Shown: positions 16,688-25,769, counted from the stretch's first letter. The stretch is 64,000 nucleotides of DNA from Paludisphaera mucosa (GCF_029589435.1 NZ_JARRAG010000001.1:1044808-1108807), one strand, 5' to 3'. Notes: generated by a model from the letters alone, not told the origin. Numbers and translations are program-made.

Positions 16688-18271
16688 ATGCCACCGAATC
16701 CATCGCGCGTGCTCTTCGTGGGACTCGACGGAGGCACACGCGCCATCCTCGATCCCGCCTTCGACCGCGGCTGGGCGCCGAACCTCGCCGGCCTGTGGAA
16801 ACGCTCCGCGGTGGGCCGGCTGCGGTCGACCGACCCCATGGTCACGCCCGTCGCCTGGACCTCGTTCTCCACGGGCTGCACGCCGCTGACCCACGGCGTC
16901 CACGACTTCAACTACCTCGACCACGCCGACCAGACCATCCGCGAGCACGACGCCGCGACCGTCCGCACGCCAACTCTCTGGGAGATCGTGAGCCGCCTGG
17001 GCGGGTCGGTCGTCAGCCTGGGGCTGCCTCTGACGTACCCCGCGCCGCCGGTCCGCGGCCTCTTCGTCGCCGGGGCCGACGCGCCGGACACGGAGCATGC
17101 GTTCGCCCAGTGCCCCGACTTCGGCCGGCTCCTCCGGGACGAGGTCCCCGACTACACGAACAAGCTCGTCTGGAAGCGCCGCCCCCGCACGCCCGAGGAG
17201 GCGCTCGATCAGGCCGACCGCTGCGCCGCGATCTTCCGGGCGCAGGCCGAAGCCGCCTGGAAGGCCGACGACCGGGTCGACTGGACCGCGATGATGGTCC
17301 ACTATCACAACCTGGACAGCCTCCAACATCGCATGTGGCCCTACTTCGACGTGGACGAGACCGGCGTCCGCGGGGCCGGCTTCACCGACGCCGTCGAGCG
17401 ATCGATCCGGGCGCTCGACGACTCCATCGGCCGCCTACTGGATCTGGCGGCCGACCGCGACGCGGCGGTCGTCGTGGTCTCGGACCACGGCTTCGGCCCC
17501 TGCCGATCGCTGGTCAACGTCAACGGCATGCTCCGGGCCGCGGGCCTCCAGCGGACCCGGGTCTACGGTACGCGTTTCCGTTACCGGGCCATTCGCCTGC
17601 TCGAGCGCTTCCGGCGCTGGCGGGCCCTCCGCGAGCCGGGCGCCGCGGCCCCGGCGAAGGCCCGGCCGATCGACGGCCAGATGTCGTGCGACTGGAGCCG
17701 GACGCTCGCCTTCGCGCCCTTCGGCCAGCTCTGCGGCAACGTCTTCCTCAACCGCGAGGCCGTCTCAGGCGCCGCGGCCGATCGGGCGCTCGACGAGATC
17801 GTGGCGATGCTGAAGGACGCCCGCGACCCGGACCGCGGGGACCGGCTCTTCGCCGACGTCTACGCGACGGCCCGCCGCTTCGGCGTCGATCCAGCGAAGG
17901 AAGGGATGCCCGACGTCTTCGCCCTCTCCGCCGACGGCTACCAGGCCCAGGCCAAATGGTCCGAACGCCACCGCAACGCGATCCTCCGGCCCGACCCCGG
18001 ACTGCCGGCTACCCACTGGGTCGACGGCGTCGTCGCGATCGATGGGCCTGGCGTCCGGCCCGGCCACCGCCTCGACGCGCGGCTGCAAGACCTGGCCCCG
18101 ACGTCGCTGGCCTTGCTGGGCCTCGACGTCCCTCCTTTCATGGAGGGCCGGGTCCTCCACGAGGCGTTCGACGAGCCCCTGGACGTCCACCGATCCGAGC
18201 CGCCGGCCTCCGCCGCCATACCGACCCGAAGTTACGACGAAGTCGTCGCGGCGGCCGTCGACGGCCCCTGA
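16688..18271 (+). CDS. alkaline phosphatase-superfamily phosphodiesterase
   Basis: The 527-residue protein belongs to the type I phosphodiesterase/nucleotide pyrophosphatase branch of the alkaline phosphatase superfamily. It begins with LFVGLDGG, supplying the first metal-binding Asp14. The nucleophile is probably the Thr/Ser of PVAWTSFSTG, and further metal ligands are in the VVVVSDHGFGP segment. Substrates range from nucleotides to phospholipid head groups and other phosphodiesters. There is no clear signal peptide, so it may be cytoplasmic. The start ATG at 16688 follows AAAGG; a frame open further upstream has no domain. It is followed 55 bases later by an acyl carrier protein on the same strand, suggesting a role on acyl or lipid intermediates. 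That link is inference. Confidence 0.82.
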   Translation: MPPNPSRVLFVGLDGGTRAILDPAFDRGWAPNLAGLWKRSAVGRLRSTDPMVTPVAWTSFSTGCTPLTHGVHDFNYLDHADQTIREHDAATVRTPTLWEIVSRLGGSVVSLGLPLTYPAPPVRGLFVAGADAPDTEHAFAQCPDFGRLLRDEVPDYTNKLVWKRRPRTPEEALDQADRCAAIFRAQAEAAWKADDRVDWTAMMVHYHNLDSLQHRMWPYFDVDETGVRGAGFTDAVERSIRALDDSIGRLLDLAADRDAAVVVVSDHGFGPCRSLVNVNGMLRAAGLQRTRVYGTRFRYRAIRLLERFRRWRALREPGAAAPAKARPIDGQMSCDWSRTLAFAPFGQLCGNVFLNREAVSGAAADRALDEIVAMLKDARDPDRGDRLFADVYATARRFGVDPAKEGMPDVFALSADGYQAQAKWSERHRNAILRPDPGLPATHWVDGVVAIDGPGVRPGHRLDARLQDLAPTSLALLGLDVPPFMEGRVLHEAFDEPLDVHRSEPPASAAIPTRSYDEVVAAAVDGP

Positions 18272-18326
18272 CGACGACCCATGGCCTTTCCGTCCCCTGA
18301 TCCTCACGACTCAAGACGAGGTTGAT

Positions 18327-18581
18327 ATGGAAGACATCCAGAAGGACGTCCACTCGTTCATCCTGAACGAGTTCCTGCCCGGCGAAGACCCCTCCGAGCT
18401 GACCGAGTCGACGCCGCTGATCACCGGCGGCATCCTCGACTCGATCACGACGCTCAAGCTGGTCGTCTATCTGGAAGAGCGGTTCGACATCGTCGTCGAG
18501 GCCCACGAGGCGGGCGTCGAGCACCTCGACTCCATCAAGCAGATCGCCGAGCTGATCTCCGAGAAGAAGCACGCCGCCTGA
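18327..18581 (+). CDS. acyl carrier protein
   Basis: This 84-residue acidic protein has the four-helix carrier-protein pattern. Ser39 in GGILDSITTLKLV is the predicted 4'-phosphopantetheine attachment site; the usual DSL is DSI here. It would carry an acyl or aminoacyl group as a thioester. It is not the housekeeping fatty-acid AcpP by context: no fab genes are near, and it resembles the stand-alone carrier proteins of non-ribosomal or lipid-modification pathways. GAGG lies about 5 bases before the ATG. The GH3 gene converges on it with only 12 bases between stops, so the two are not one transcript although they may work together. Confidence 0.85.
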   Translation: MEDIQKDVHSFILNEFLPGEDPSELTESTPLITGGILDSITTLKLVVYLEERFDIVVEAHEAGVEHLDSIKQIAELISEKKHAA

Positions 18582-18593
18582 GCCGGACGACGA

Positions 18594-20189
18594 TCAGGGG
18601 GGATCGCCCGGGCCCAGCTCCGACTCGACCAGGTCCGCGCCCCGGACGTGGTCGACGAGGTCGCGGGTCAAGGCTCCCCCCCCGTCCATGCGCGGGACCT
18701 TGTTTTGGCCGCCGAGCTTGCCGCGACTCCGCATCCAGGATTCGAAGGCCCCCGGTCGGGTCGCGATCAGCGCCGGGGCGGGGATGCCCGAGCCCGGCGC
18801 GCGATGGGCGCGATAGTCGTCGTTGCGGCGGCGAAGCTCCTCGTCGAGACTTGCGCGAAACGCATCGATTCGGCGGGGCGTCTCGCCGAACTCGATCACA
18901 TATTGATGGAATCCGGACGCGTCGGCGAAGACCGGACCGACGTGCCATTCGTGGACCATCGTCCCCGTCGCGGCCGAGGTTTCGCCGAGCGCGGCCTCGA
19001 CCTCCTCGTGGTCCAGGTGCTCCCCGAACGCCGAGAGCGTGTACCGGGTCCGGCCGGTGAATCGGAGCAGGGGAGGGTCGAGCGACTCGAACCGGATCGT
19101 GTCGCCGATCACGTGCGCCCACATCCCCGCGCAGGTCGAGACGACGAGGACGTAGTCCACGCCCGTTACGACGTCCCCCAGCCAGAGCCGCGTCCCCGGA
19201 ACGCGCCCCTCGCGGTACTCGTCGACGGGGATGAACTCATAAAAGATCCCGTGATCGACGAGCAGCCGCAGCAGCCCCGTCGCCGGATCCCCGAAGGCGA
19301 TGAACCCCTCGGAACAGGGGTAGGTCTCCTGCAATCGAACGGCGTCGGAGCCGACGATCGTCCGGATGGCCCGTTCGTAAGGGTCGAATTTCACCCCGCC
19401 GTGCACGACCATCTCGAGGTTCGGCCAGACCTCGGCGATCGTCGACCGGCCGCTCCGCGCGAGGACCTGATGGAAGAGCATCAGGAGCCAGCTCGGCACG
19501 CCGCTCACGAGCGTGATCCGCTCGCCCAGGCTGTGCTCCGCGAGCCGGGTGAGCTTCCGGTCCCAGTCGGACTCCAGGGCGAGGTCGATCGGCGGGAACG
19601 TGAAGGGGCGGAGCGCCGGGGCCACTTCCAGGGCCGCCACGCCGCTGAGGTCCCCCTGCCGGACCCCCGGGGCGGGCTCCTCCAGCCGGGTCGTCCCGCC
19701 CAGGAAGAAGATGCGGCCCTCGAACAGCCGCGAATCGGGGCGCGCCGTCATGTGCGCGGCCGTCACCGTCTGCGCGGCCTTGCGGTTCGAGCGCACCATC
19801 TGGCGCGAGACGGGGATGTACTTCGTCGCCCCCTGCGTCGTCCCGCTCGTCAGGGCCAGGTAGGGGATGCGGCCCGGCCAGGTCAGGTCCTCGAGGAGGG
19901 GATAGTTCTCGCAGAGGTAGTCTTTCCACAGATCTTCATAAGTCCGGATCGGCACCCGCCGCTGATACGCCTCGATGGAGCGGATCTCGGCGAAGCCGTG
20001 GTCGCGGCCGAAGCGGGTGCCCCGCGCGTAGGCGAGGAGCCGGCGCAGCGTGCGCCGCTGTTCCGCGAACGGGTCGATGGCGGCGAGTCGCCGCATCCGG
20101 GCCCTCGCATGCACATGGAAGGCTTCGTTGACGATCCGCCGCACCGCGCGGGATCCTGACAGGGCGGCCAGGGCCGCGGAGGCGTTCAT
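18594..20189 (-). CDS. GH3-family acyl-adenylating enzyme
   Basis: The 531-residue protein matches the GH3 family (ANL-like adenylate-forming fold), best known from plant auxin and jasmonate amido-synthetases. Visible motifs are the phosphate-binding LTSGTTQGATKYIP, GVPSWLLM, the ETYPCSEGFIAFGD region that contacts the adenylate, and GDTIRFESLDPPLLRFTGR before the mobile C-terminal domain. GH3 enzymes activate a carboxylate with ATP and join it to an amine. Bacterial members are common but mostly uncharacterised. Its ATG overlaps the TGA of the upstream methyltransferase (ATGA, 20186-20189), so it is translationally coupled in a three-gene minus-strand operon. A nearby carrier protein could be substrate or acceptor, but this is not shown by sequence. 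Confidence 0.85.
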   Translation of the reverse strand: MNASAALAALSGSRAVRRIVNEAFHVHARARMRRLAAIDPFAEQRRTLRRLLAYARGTRFGRDHGFAEIRSIEAYQRRVPIRTYEDLWKDYLCENYPLLEDLTWPGRIPYLALTSGTTQGATKYIPVSRQMVRSNRKAAQTVTAAHMTARPDSRLFEGRIFFLGGTTRLEEPAPGVRQGDLSGVAALEVAPALRPFTFPPIDLALESDWDRKLTRLAEHSLGERITLVSGVPSWLLMLFHQVLARSGRSTIAEVWPNLEMVVHGGVKFDPYERAIRTIVGSDAVRLQETYPCSEGFIAFGDPATGLLRLLVDHGIFYEFIPVDEYREGRVPGTRLWLGDVVTGVDYVLVVSTCAGMWAHVIGDTIRFESLDPPLLRFTGRTRYTLSAFGEHLDHEEVEAALGETSAATGTMVHEWHVGPVFADASGFHQYVIEFGETPRRIDAFRASLDEELRRRNDDYRAHRAPGSGIPAPALIATRPGAFESWMRSRGKLGGQNKVPRMDGGGALTRDLVDHVRGADLVESELGPGDPP

Positions 20190-20773
20190 GAGGAGGCGAC
20201 CGGGAGCTTCACGCCTCGACAGAAATAGACCCCGCCGGGAGGGAGGTTTCGAGGTTCGAAGTGGAAGCGGACGTCGTCGAAGAGCCGCCGGTAGAGTCCG
20301 CGATAGACCCAGGGCATCTCCGTGATCTGGTTGAAGGTCCCCTCGGGCTTGAGGACCTCGCCGACGGTCCGGATCATGTCGCGGCGGACGTCCCGGGGCA
20401 GGGAAGGGGTGGGCAACCCGGAGATCACGTGGTCCACCCGGGCGATCCCCCGATCGCGGAGCATGGCGGACAGGTCGCGAGCGTCGCCTTCGATCAGCTC
20501 CAGGGCTGGTTGGTCGCGAAAGCGGTCGCGGAGGATCGCGGCGAAATCGGGGTCGCGCTCGACGACCAGGACTCGCGAGTGAGGTCCGGCCCGCTCCGCC
20601 AGGATCCTCGTGATCGGGCCCGTGCCGGCGCCCAGCTCGACGACGACGTTGGGGCGGTTCCAGTCGATGTTGGAGACGGTCGCGCGGGCCAGCCAGCGGC
20701 TGCTGGGGGCGAGGCTCGCGATGGCCGTCCCGTGCCGCAAGAACTTGCCGAGGAAGAGGGTGAGGTCGCTCAC
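20186..20773 (-). CDS. PmtA-like SAM-dependent methyltransferase
   Basis: This protein of about 195 residues is a class I methyltransferase. Motif I is VVELGAGTGPITRIL, the acidic ribose-binding end of strand 2 is VVERDPDFAAILRDRF, and GDARDL follows. The later ISGLPTPSLP segment, then VLKPEGTFNQIT, resembles phospholipid N-methyltransferases of the PmtA type, which methylate phosphatidylethanolamine. An N-terminal FLGKFLRHG helix also fits membrane-surface binding. The frame is open far upstream; I chose GTG 20773 because it lies 11 bases after the stop of the preceding hydrolase gene and gives the usual family length. GTG at 20782 is an alternative. It overlaps the downstream GH3 gene by four bases. 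Confidence 0.75.
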   Translation of the reverse strand: MSDLTLFLGKFLRHGTAIASLAPSSRWLARATVSNIDWNRPNVVVELGAGTGPITRILAERAGPHSRVLVVERDPDFAAILRDRFRDQPALELIEGDARDLSAMLRDRGIARVDHVISGLPTPSLPRDVRRDMIRTVGEVLKPEGTFNQITEMPWVYRGLYRRLFDDVRFHFEPRNLPPGGVYFCRGVKLPVASS

Positions 20774-20784
20774 GGCCGCCACGG

Positions 20785-21738
20785 TCAGGACGAGGGGGAC
20801 AAGAGGGGAGTCGACGACGAGTGTCGAGAGGTCGCGTCGCGGCGAGCTGCGGACTCCAGGAACCGGGCCGGGTCCATCGACTTCGGGGTCCGCCCGAGAC
20901 GATCCTTGAGGAAGCGGTCGATCAGCCGATTCACGAGCCGCGATTTCTCGATCTGAGGTGCATGCCCGCAGCGGGGGACGACGACCTGGCGCACGCCGGG
21001 GATCCGCGACGCGGCGCGGATCGAGCCGGGGACGTCGGAGAGGATCTGGTCGTCCGCACCCCAGATCACGAGCGTGGGGCGATCGACCCGATCGAGGAGG
21101 TGGCCCACGGAATGCCCGACCGTGCCCCGCAGGGTCTTCAAGACGCCTTTCTTCCAACGGCGATTCTGGAACTTGCGCTCGAACGCCCCGACGAGCCGTC
21201 CGTGGGCGGACCCCGATTCGTGGAAGACCGACGCGACGAGGTCGTCGTAGCGGCTGCGGCGGACGCCGTCGATCATCGGCAGGTTCTCTCCGCCGTGGAG
21301 GCCCGAAGGGCAGATCAGGACGAGTCGGTCGACCTTCGCGGGATTCGCCGCCGCGTAGGTGAGCGCGACCTGACACCCCAGGCTCGACGCCGCCAGGTGA
21401 CAGGGGGGGCGCTGGACGCTCTCGTCGAGGTAGGCTTCCAGCCGGCGGGCGAGGAAGTCGATGGTGACGTCGTGGCCGGCGTCGATCCAGCGGTGGAGCG
21501 CCTCGCCGTCGTAATCGAGGACCTCGGGCAGCCGCAGGTCGAACCGTCGCGCGAGGTGGCGTTCGTTGGCGAACCAGCTTTCCGACTGCTCCGCCAGCCC
21601 GTTCACCAGGATCAGGGGCGTGCGAAGCATTCGCCGGGAGAGCGTGCGGGGCAGGTCGATCCAGTCGAGAACGCGGGAGGGCATGGCGGGGTCGGGCTCC
21701 ACGAAGTCCGTCGGCGTTTCCTGCGTCGAACCTATCAT
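20785..21738 (-). CDS. alpha/beta hydrolase
   Basis: The product (317 residues from ATG 21738) is an alpha/beta-fold hydrolase. The nucleophile elbow is ASSLG in HLAASSLGCQVALTYA (a variant of GxSxG), the acid is in IWGADDQILSD and the catalytic His is in CGHAPQIEK. The oxyanion region is LILVNGLAEQSESWF. It could be an esterase, thioesterase or acyltransferase-like enzyme. It heads the minus-strand operon with the methyltransferase and GH3 genes, spaced by 11 bases and a 4-base overlap. The start is uncertain: ATG 21684 is an alternative, and the frame continues upstream to 21912, which would reach to within 2 bases of the divergent gene. Neither candidate has a strong ribosome binding site. 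Confidence 0.78.
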   Translation of the reverse strand: MIGSTQETPTDFVEPDPAMPSRVLDWIDLPRTLSRRMLRTPLILVNGLAEQSESWFANERHLARRFDLRLPEVLDYDGEALHRWIDAGHDVTIDFLARRLEAYLDESVQRPPCHLAASSLGCQVALTYAAANPAKVDRLVLICPSGLHGGENLPMIDGVRRSRYDDLVASVFHESGSAHGRLVGAFERKFQNRRWKKGVLKTLRGTVGHSVGHLLDRVDRPTLVIWGADDQILSDVPGSIRAASRIPGVRQVVVPRCGHAPQIEKSRLVNRLIDRFLKDRLGRTPKSMDPARFLESAARRDATSRHSSSTPLLSPSS

Positions 21739-21914
21739 GAACGCCGGGCCGGGCCAACACGGACAGGGCGCGGCTCGCGGCGATTTCGCACGATCCTCAT
21801 CGATCCAAATCCCCGGGCGTCGTTCGGGCTGCTTGACGGGGCGGTCGGCCCCCCCGGACGATGGACGGTTCGCCGGGGCGATCGATCGCGAGCCAGTCAT
21901 TTCGAGATCCATCT

Positions 21915-22925
21915 ATGCGAGTCTTGGTCACGGGGGGTTCGGGCCTCATCGGCCGTCGGCTGGTTCGGCGGATCCTGGAGGAGGGGGGACGCCCCGTCGT
22001 CGTCTCTCGACGCGCCGACGTCCTGCGGCGTGAGCGTGAGACGCGGGACTACGAGGTCGTGCAGGGCGACCCCACGGAAGCGGGACGCTGGCAGGACGCG
22101 GTCGACGGCTGCGACGCCGTGGTCAACCTCGTCGGCCACAACCTCTTCGCCGAGCGCTGGACTTCCGAGATGAAGCGGAAGATCCGCGACAGCCGCGTGT
22201 ACGGGACGGAGAACGTCGTGGCCGCGATCTCGGCGGCTAAGGCTCGTCCCCGGGTGCTGGTGCAAGGATCGGCCGTCGGCTATTACGGCCCTCGCGATGA
22301 CGAGGAACTGGATGAATCGGCCCCCTCCGGCTCGGACTTCCTGGCCGTCGTCTGCCGCGAGTGGGAGGACGCGTCGGCGGGCGTCGAGGCCCTCGGCGTG
22401 CGCCGGGCCGTGGTCCGGATCGGCGTCGTCCTGGCTCCCGGCGAGGGGGCCTTGAAGATCATGACGCCCCTCTTCAAGCTCGGTCCGGGCGTGCCCGTCG
22501 GAGGAAGCGGCGGACTCGCCCCGGCGCGAGGCCGCCAGTGGATGAGCTGGATCCACATCGACGACATCGTCGGGATCCTGCTGCTGGCCCTCCAGAATCC
22601 CGAGGCGACGGGCCCGATCAACGGCGTCGGGCCTCACCCCGTGCGGAACGCCGAGTTCGCCCGCACCCTTTCAGGGATCCTCTGGAAGCCGTACGCACCC
22701 TGGCGGGTCTTCCTGCCCTTCGGCCCGCCCGATCTCGTCCTCCGCCTGATCCTGGGCGAGGTCGCCGATGCGATCACCAGGGGACAGAAAGTCCTGCCTC
22801 GCAAGGCCATGAACCTGGGATACGTCTTTCGACACCCCGACCTGGCCGAGGCGCTCGCGGACGTTTTTGGGCCCGCGACGACGGCGGTTCGCGACCACGA
22901 TGCCACCGCGATCGGCTCACGCTGA
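21915..22925 (+). CDS. TIGR01777-family NAD(P)-dependent epimerase-like protein
   Basis: This 336-residue protein is an atypical short-chain dehydrogenase of the YfcH/SulA type. It starts with the Rossmann motif MRVLVTGGSGLIG. The family-specific block VVNLVGHNLFAERW and the YYG motif (GSAVGYYGPRDDEELDE) follow. The C-terminal segment TGPINGVGPHPVRNAEF with a basic LPRKAMNLGYVFRHPDL is also characteristic. Length is slightly above the usual 300. The biochemical role of the family is poorly known. I chose ATG 21915 because the motif begins immediately; no strong Shine-Dalgarno is visible. It is divergent from the hydrolase operon and converges on the kinase at 23198. Confidence 0.88.
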   Translation: MRVLVTGGSGLIGRRLVRRILEEGGRPVVVSRRADVLRRERETRDYEVVQGDPTEAGRWQDAVDGCDAVVNLVGHNLFAERWTSEMKRKIRDSRVYGTENVVAAISAAKARPRVLVQGSAVGYYGPRDDEELDESAPSGSDFLAVVCREWEDASAGVEALGVRRAVVRIGVVLAPGEGALKIMTPLFKLGPGVPVGGSGGLAPARGRQWMSWIHIDDIVGILLLALQNPEATGPINGVGPHPVRNAEFARTLSGILWKPYAPWRVFLPFGPPDLVLRLILGEVADAITRGQKVLPRKAMNLGYVFRHPDLAEALADVFGPATTAVRDHDATAIGSR

Positions 22926-23197
22926 ATGACGACCGGGCGTCGGCTTCGACTTGGCTTCTTTCGGCTTCGTTGGCTAAATCAAGATTTCCATAAATTGAAT
23001 CAAAGCAAGATTTTATGTCAAACTTTTTGGCTTCGTTAGGCCCGGCGTGCGATGCAAATTTCGACCTCATGGCAACGCGCTGCCCACCCACTGACCGTCC
23101 ACTCCCAGCTCGCTTTTTCCGAACGAGCCTCATCGAGAATGTACAACCGAATCGCGGGTTGCGAACGCGAAAACGTGGGTGTGGCGCTCGCAGCCGG

Positions 23198-24490
23198 TCA
23201 CTTCAACAGATAGCCGACGAAGACACCCGCCGCGAACGTCAGTGCGAGTGCCGCGATTCCGAGCGTCAGGAGGACGTTAGGCCTGGAGGCGGCAGCCCTG
23301 GCGAGCGGGGAAAACCAGGATGGGTATAGGGGCTGGGGCGGCGGGGACGCCTTGAGCGACCGAGGGGCGACGTCGACGGCGGCCGCTTCGGGGGCCTTGA
23401 CGTTGGGGGTGGGGGCGGGGATCGGGGCGGGGGCAGGCTTTCGGTTCCTGGGGCGGATGAGGGCCTGGAGCGCCTCGGCGGCCTCGGTGGCGTTCTCGTA
23501 GCGGTCCTGGGGCTTGAAGGCCATGAGCTTGTCGATGACCCGCTGGGCGCTGGCGGGAAGGTCCGGCAGGTGTTCGGAGATGGGGACGTGGCGGTTGTTG
23601 ATCCGCCGTCCCAGGCGGTCGATCGGCGACTCGCCGGGGAAGGCGAGCTTGCCGGTCATGAGGTGGTACATCGCGCAGCCCAGGCTGAACAGGTCGCTGC
23701 GGCCGTCGACGTCCTTGCCGAGCGCCTGCTCCGGCGACATGTAGTCGACGGTACCGACGGCGATCCCGTCGGCGGTGGCGAACGTCGCCCCGTCGTCGGC
23801 TTCCATCAGGACGCCCAGGCCCAGGTCCAGGATTTTGACCTTCTTGTCCTCGCTCAGGAGGATGTTCGACGGCTTGATGTCGCGGTGGACCATGCCCTGG
23901 GAATGCGCGTGGGCCAGGCCGAGGGCGGCCTGGGCGGCGTAGTCGATCATCTCCGGGGCGGGGATCGGCCCGCGGCGGAGGCGGTCGCCGAGGCTCTCGC
24001 CGTTGACGTACTCCATGACGATGTAGAGCACGCGGTTGGCGCGATCGGCGTCGAATGCGCGGACGACGTTGGGGTGGTCGAGGCGGCCGACCAGCTTCAT
24101 TTCGCGCTGGAATCGGGCGACCACGCGCTCGTTGGCGGCGATCTCGGGGGCGATGATCTTGAGGGCGACCACCCGGTCCATCATCTGATGGTGGGCCTTG
24201 TACACCCGCCCCATCGACCCCGAGCCGATCCGGTCGAGGATGACGTACCGGCCGACGAGCAGGCCGTACGCCTTGTTGGCGAGCAGCCGGCGGGCCTGGT
24301 ACGGGGTGACGAGCTGGTCGCGCATCAGCCGTTCGGCCAGCGTCGTCGGGTCGGACGGATACTCGCCGTGCTCGACGCGGCTGCGGATCTCGTCGAACAT
24401 CCGCTCGCTGAGGATGCCCGAGCTTTGGAGCACCGGCAGCAGGTCCGCCGGCGTCCGCTCGTCCGATCTCGACTTGTCGGGGCTCGCCAT
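23198..24490 (-). CDS. membrane-anchored Ser/Thr protein kinase
   Basis: From ATG 24490 the protein has 430 residues. An N-terminal helical region (about 1-75) includes a TLAERLMRDQLVTPYQARRLL segment common before planctomycete kinase domains. The kinase domain runs from about 82 to 345: glycine loop GSGSMG (89-94), Lys111 in VALKII, H202-R-D204 with KPSN, and the activation-segment start is DLG (222-224) in place of DFG. A Pro/Ala-rich linker follows, and one transmembrane segment lies near the C-terminus (about 408-428). The topology is a cytoplasmic kinase with almost nothing outside. The start is uncertain; ATG 24517 would add nine residues. No partner phosphatase is adjacent. Confidence 0.85.
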   Translation of the reverse strand: MASPDKSRSDERTPADLLPVLQSSGILSERMFDEIRSRVEHGEYPSDPTTLAERLMRDQLVTPYQARRLLANKAYGLLVGRYVILDRIGSGSMGRVYKAHHQMMDRVVALKIIAPEIAANERVVARFQREMKLVGRLDHPNVVRAFDADRANRVLYIVMEYVNGESLGDRLRRGPIPAPEMIDYAAQAALGLAHAHSQGMVHRDIKPSNILLSEDKKVKILDLGLGVLMEADDGATFATADGIAVGTVDYMSPEQALGKDVDGRSDLFSLGCAMYHLMTGKLAFPGESPIDRLGRRINNRHVPISEHLPDLPASAQRVIDKLMAFKPQDRYENATEAAEALQALIRPRNRKPAPAPIPAPTPNVKAPEAAAVDVAPRSLKASPPPQPLYPSWFSPLARAAASRPNVLLTLGIAALALTFAAGVFVGYLLK

Positions 24491-24869
24491 CGCCAACGTC
24501 CGCTCCCCGTGGATCATCCCGCCCGGAGTCCGACTCGATGGGCCGACGCACGCGAGCCAGGAGGCGCGTGCGCGGGACGCCGCTAACAAGGTATCAAAAG
24601 TGCACCAGTCGCTCAATCGCCGGACGACCCCGGAGCGACCGCCTGCGGGCGGCGTCGCGAAAGCCCGGGCGAGCCGGCGTGCTCCCCTGGACGGTCGTTC
24701 CCGCAGGGGCTACCATCCCTAGAAGGCCATAAGTGGCTCGGTGAGGACAGCTTCGCTCGCTCTTGCGCTGGGCGAGAAGCCGGAATGAGTGGGATTTGAT
24801 CCTGGGCCTTCGGGCCCGACGCGAGACCTGGGCGATTCAGTGACACCAGCGACGGAAGGATTTGCGGAC
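24491..24869. other. divergent intergenic region between kinase and HAD phosphatase
   Basis: These 379 bases (352 if the kinase starts at 24517) hold the start regions of both genes. A short hairpin with a TTCG tetraloop (GGGCC-TTCG-GGCCC, 24804-24817) lies 52 bases before the HAD gene and would be in its leader. AT-richer sequence at about 24590-24605 may belong to the kinase promoter. No coding sequence is supported. Confidence 0.45.
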
Positions 24870-25769
24870 ATGGCGGCGCCGAGCGACCCCCAGCTTGCCT
24901 TGCGCCAGTTTCCCAGGCGGCACGACTTCTTCGTCGGGATCGACAGCGACGGCTGCGCCTTCGACACGATGGAGGTGAAGCACAAGGAGTGCTTCATCCC
25001 CAACATCATCAACTCCTACGACCTCGCGGCGGTCTCGAAGTACGTACGCGAGGCCGCCGAATTCGTGAACCTGTATTCCCACTGGCGGGGCATCAACCGC
25101 TTTCCGGCCCTGGTCATGGCGTTCGACCTCGTCATGAACCGTCCCGAGATCGTCGCCCGGCGGTTCCGGCTCCCCGCCCTCGACGGCGTCCGCGCCTGGG
25201 TCAAGCGTGAGACCAAGCTCTCGAACCCGACGCTCAAGGTGGAAGTCGAGGCGACGCAGGACGCCGACCTGGCCCTGGCGTACGAATGGAGCGAGGCGGT
25301 CAATCGGACGATCGGCGAGATGGTGCACGACGTCCCCCCCTTCCCGTACGTCCGCGAGTCGCTCGAATGCCTGGGCGACAAGGCCGACGTCATGGTCGTC
25401 TCGGCCACCCCCGGCGAGGCCCTCGATCGCGAGTGGGAGGAGAACGGGATCAAGCGGCACGTCGGCCTGATCGCCGGCCAGGAGCTGGGGAGCAAGAAGG
25501 AGCACCTGGCGCTCGCGGCCGTCGGCAAGTATGACGCCGACAAGATCCTCATGATCGGCGACGCCCCCGGCGACATGAAAGCCGCCCTCGACAACGGCGT
25601 GCTCTTCTACCCCATCGACCCCGGCCATGAGGACGAGTCGTGGCAGCGCTTCTTCGAGGAATCGCTCCCCAAATTCCTCAACGGCGAATTCGCCGGCCCC
25701 TACATGCAGGCTCAGATCGCGCGGTTCCAGGCCCTCCTGCCGAGCACGCCGCCCTGGAAGACGTCCTGA
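24870..25769 (+). CDS. HAD-superfamily hydrolase
   Basis: This 299-residue protein carries the four HAD motifs. Motif I is D25-S-D27-G-C-A-F-D-T, motif II is VVSATP, the motif III Lys is in LGSKKEHL, and motif IV is IGDAPGD. HAD phosphatases of this pattern remove phosphate from sugars or other small metabolites. The large cap between motifs I and II (about 160 residues, with LYSHWRGINRFPAL) is not one I recognise, so the substrate is open. GGAAGGA lies 9 bases before the ATG at 24870. It is followed in the same direction by phosphofructokinase and 6-phosphogluconate dehydrogenase, which suggests a sugar-phosphate substrate; this is inference from context. Confidence 0.8.
   Translation: MAAPSDPQLALRQFPRRHDFFVGIDSDGCAFDTMEVKHKECFIPNIINSYDLAAVSKYVREAAEFVNLYSHWRGINRFPALVMAFDLVMNRPEIVARRFRLPALDGVRAWVKRETKLSNPTLKVEVEATQDADLALAYEWSEAVNRTIGEMVHDVPPFPYVRESLECLGDKADVMVVSATPGEALDREWEENGIKRHVGLIAGQELGSKKEHLALAAVGKYDADKILMIGDAPGDMKAALDNGVLFYPIDPGHEDESWQRFFEESLPKFLNGEFAGPYMQAQIARFQALLPSTPPWKTS

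Noticed and set aside
18582-18593. Looked for a terminator between the converging ACP and GH3 genes.
   Set aside because: Only 12 bases separate the stops and no hairpin is present.
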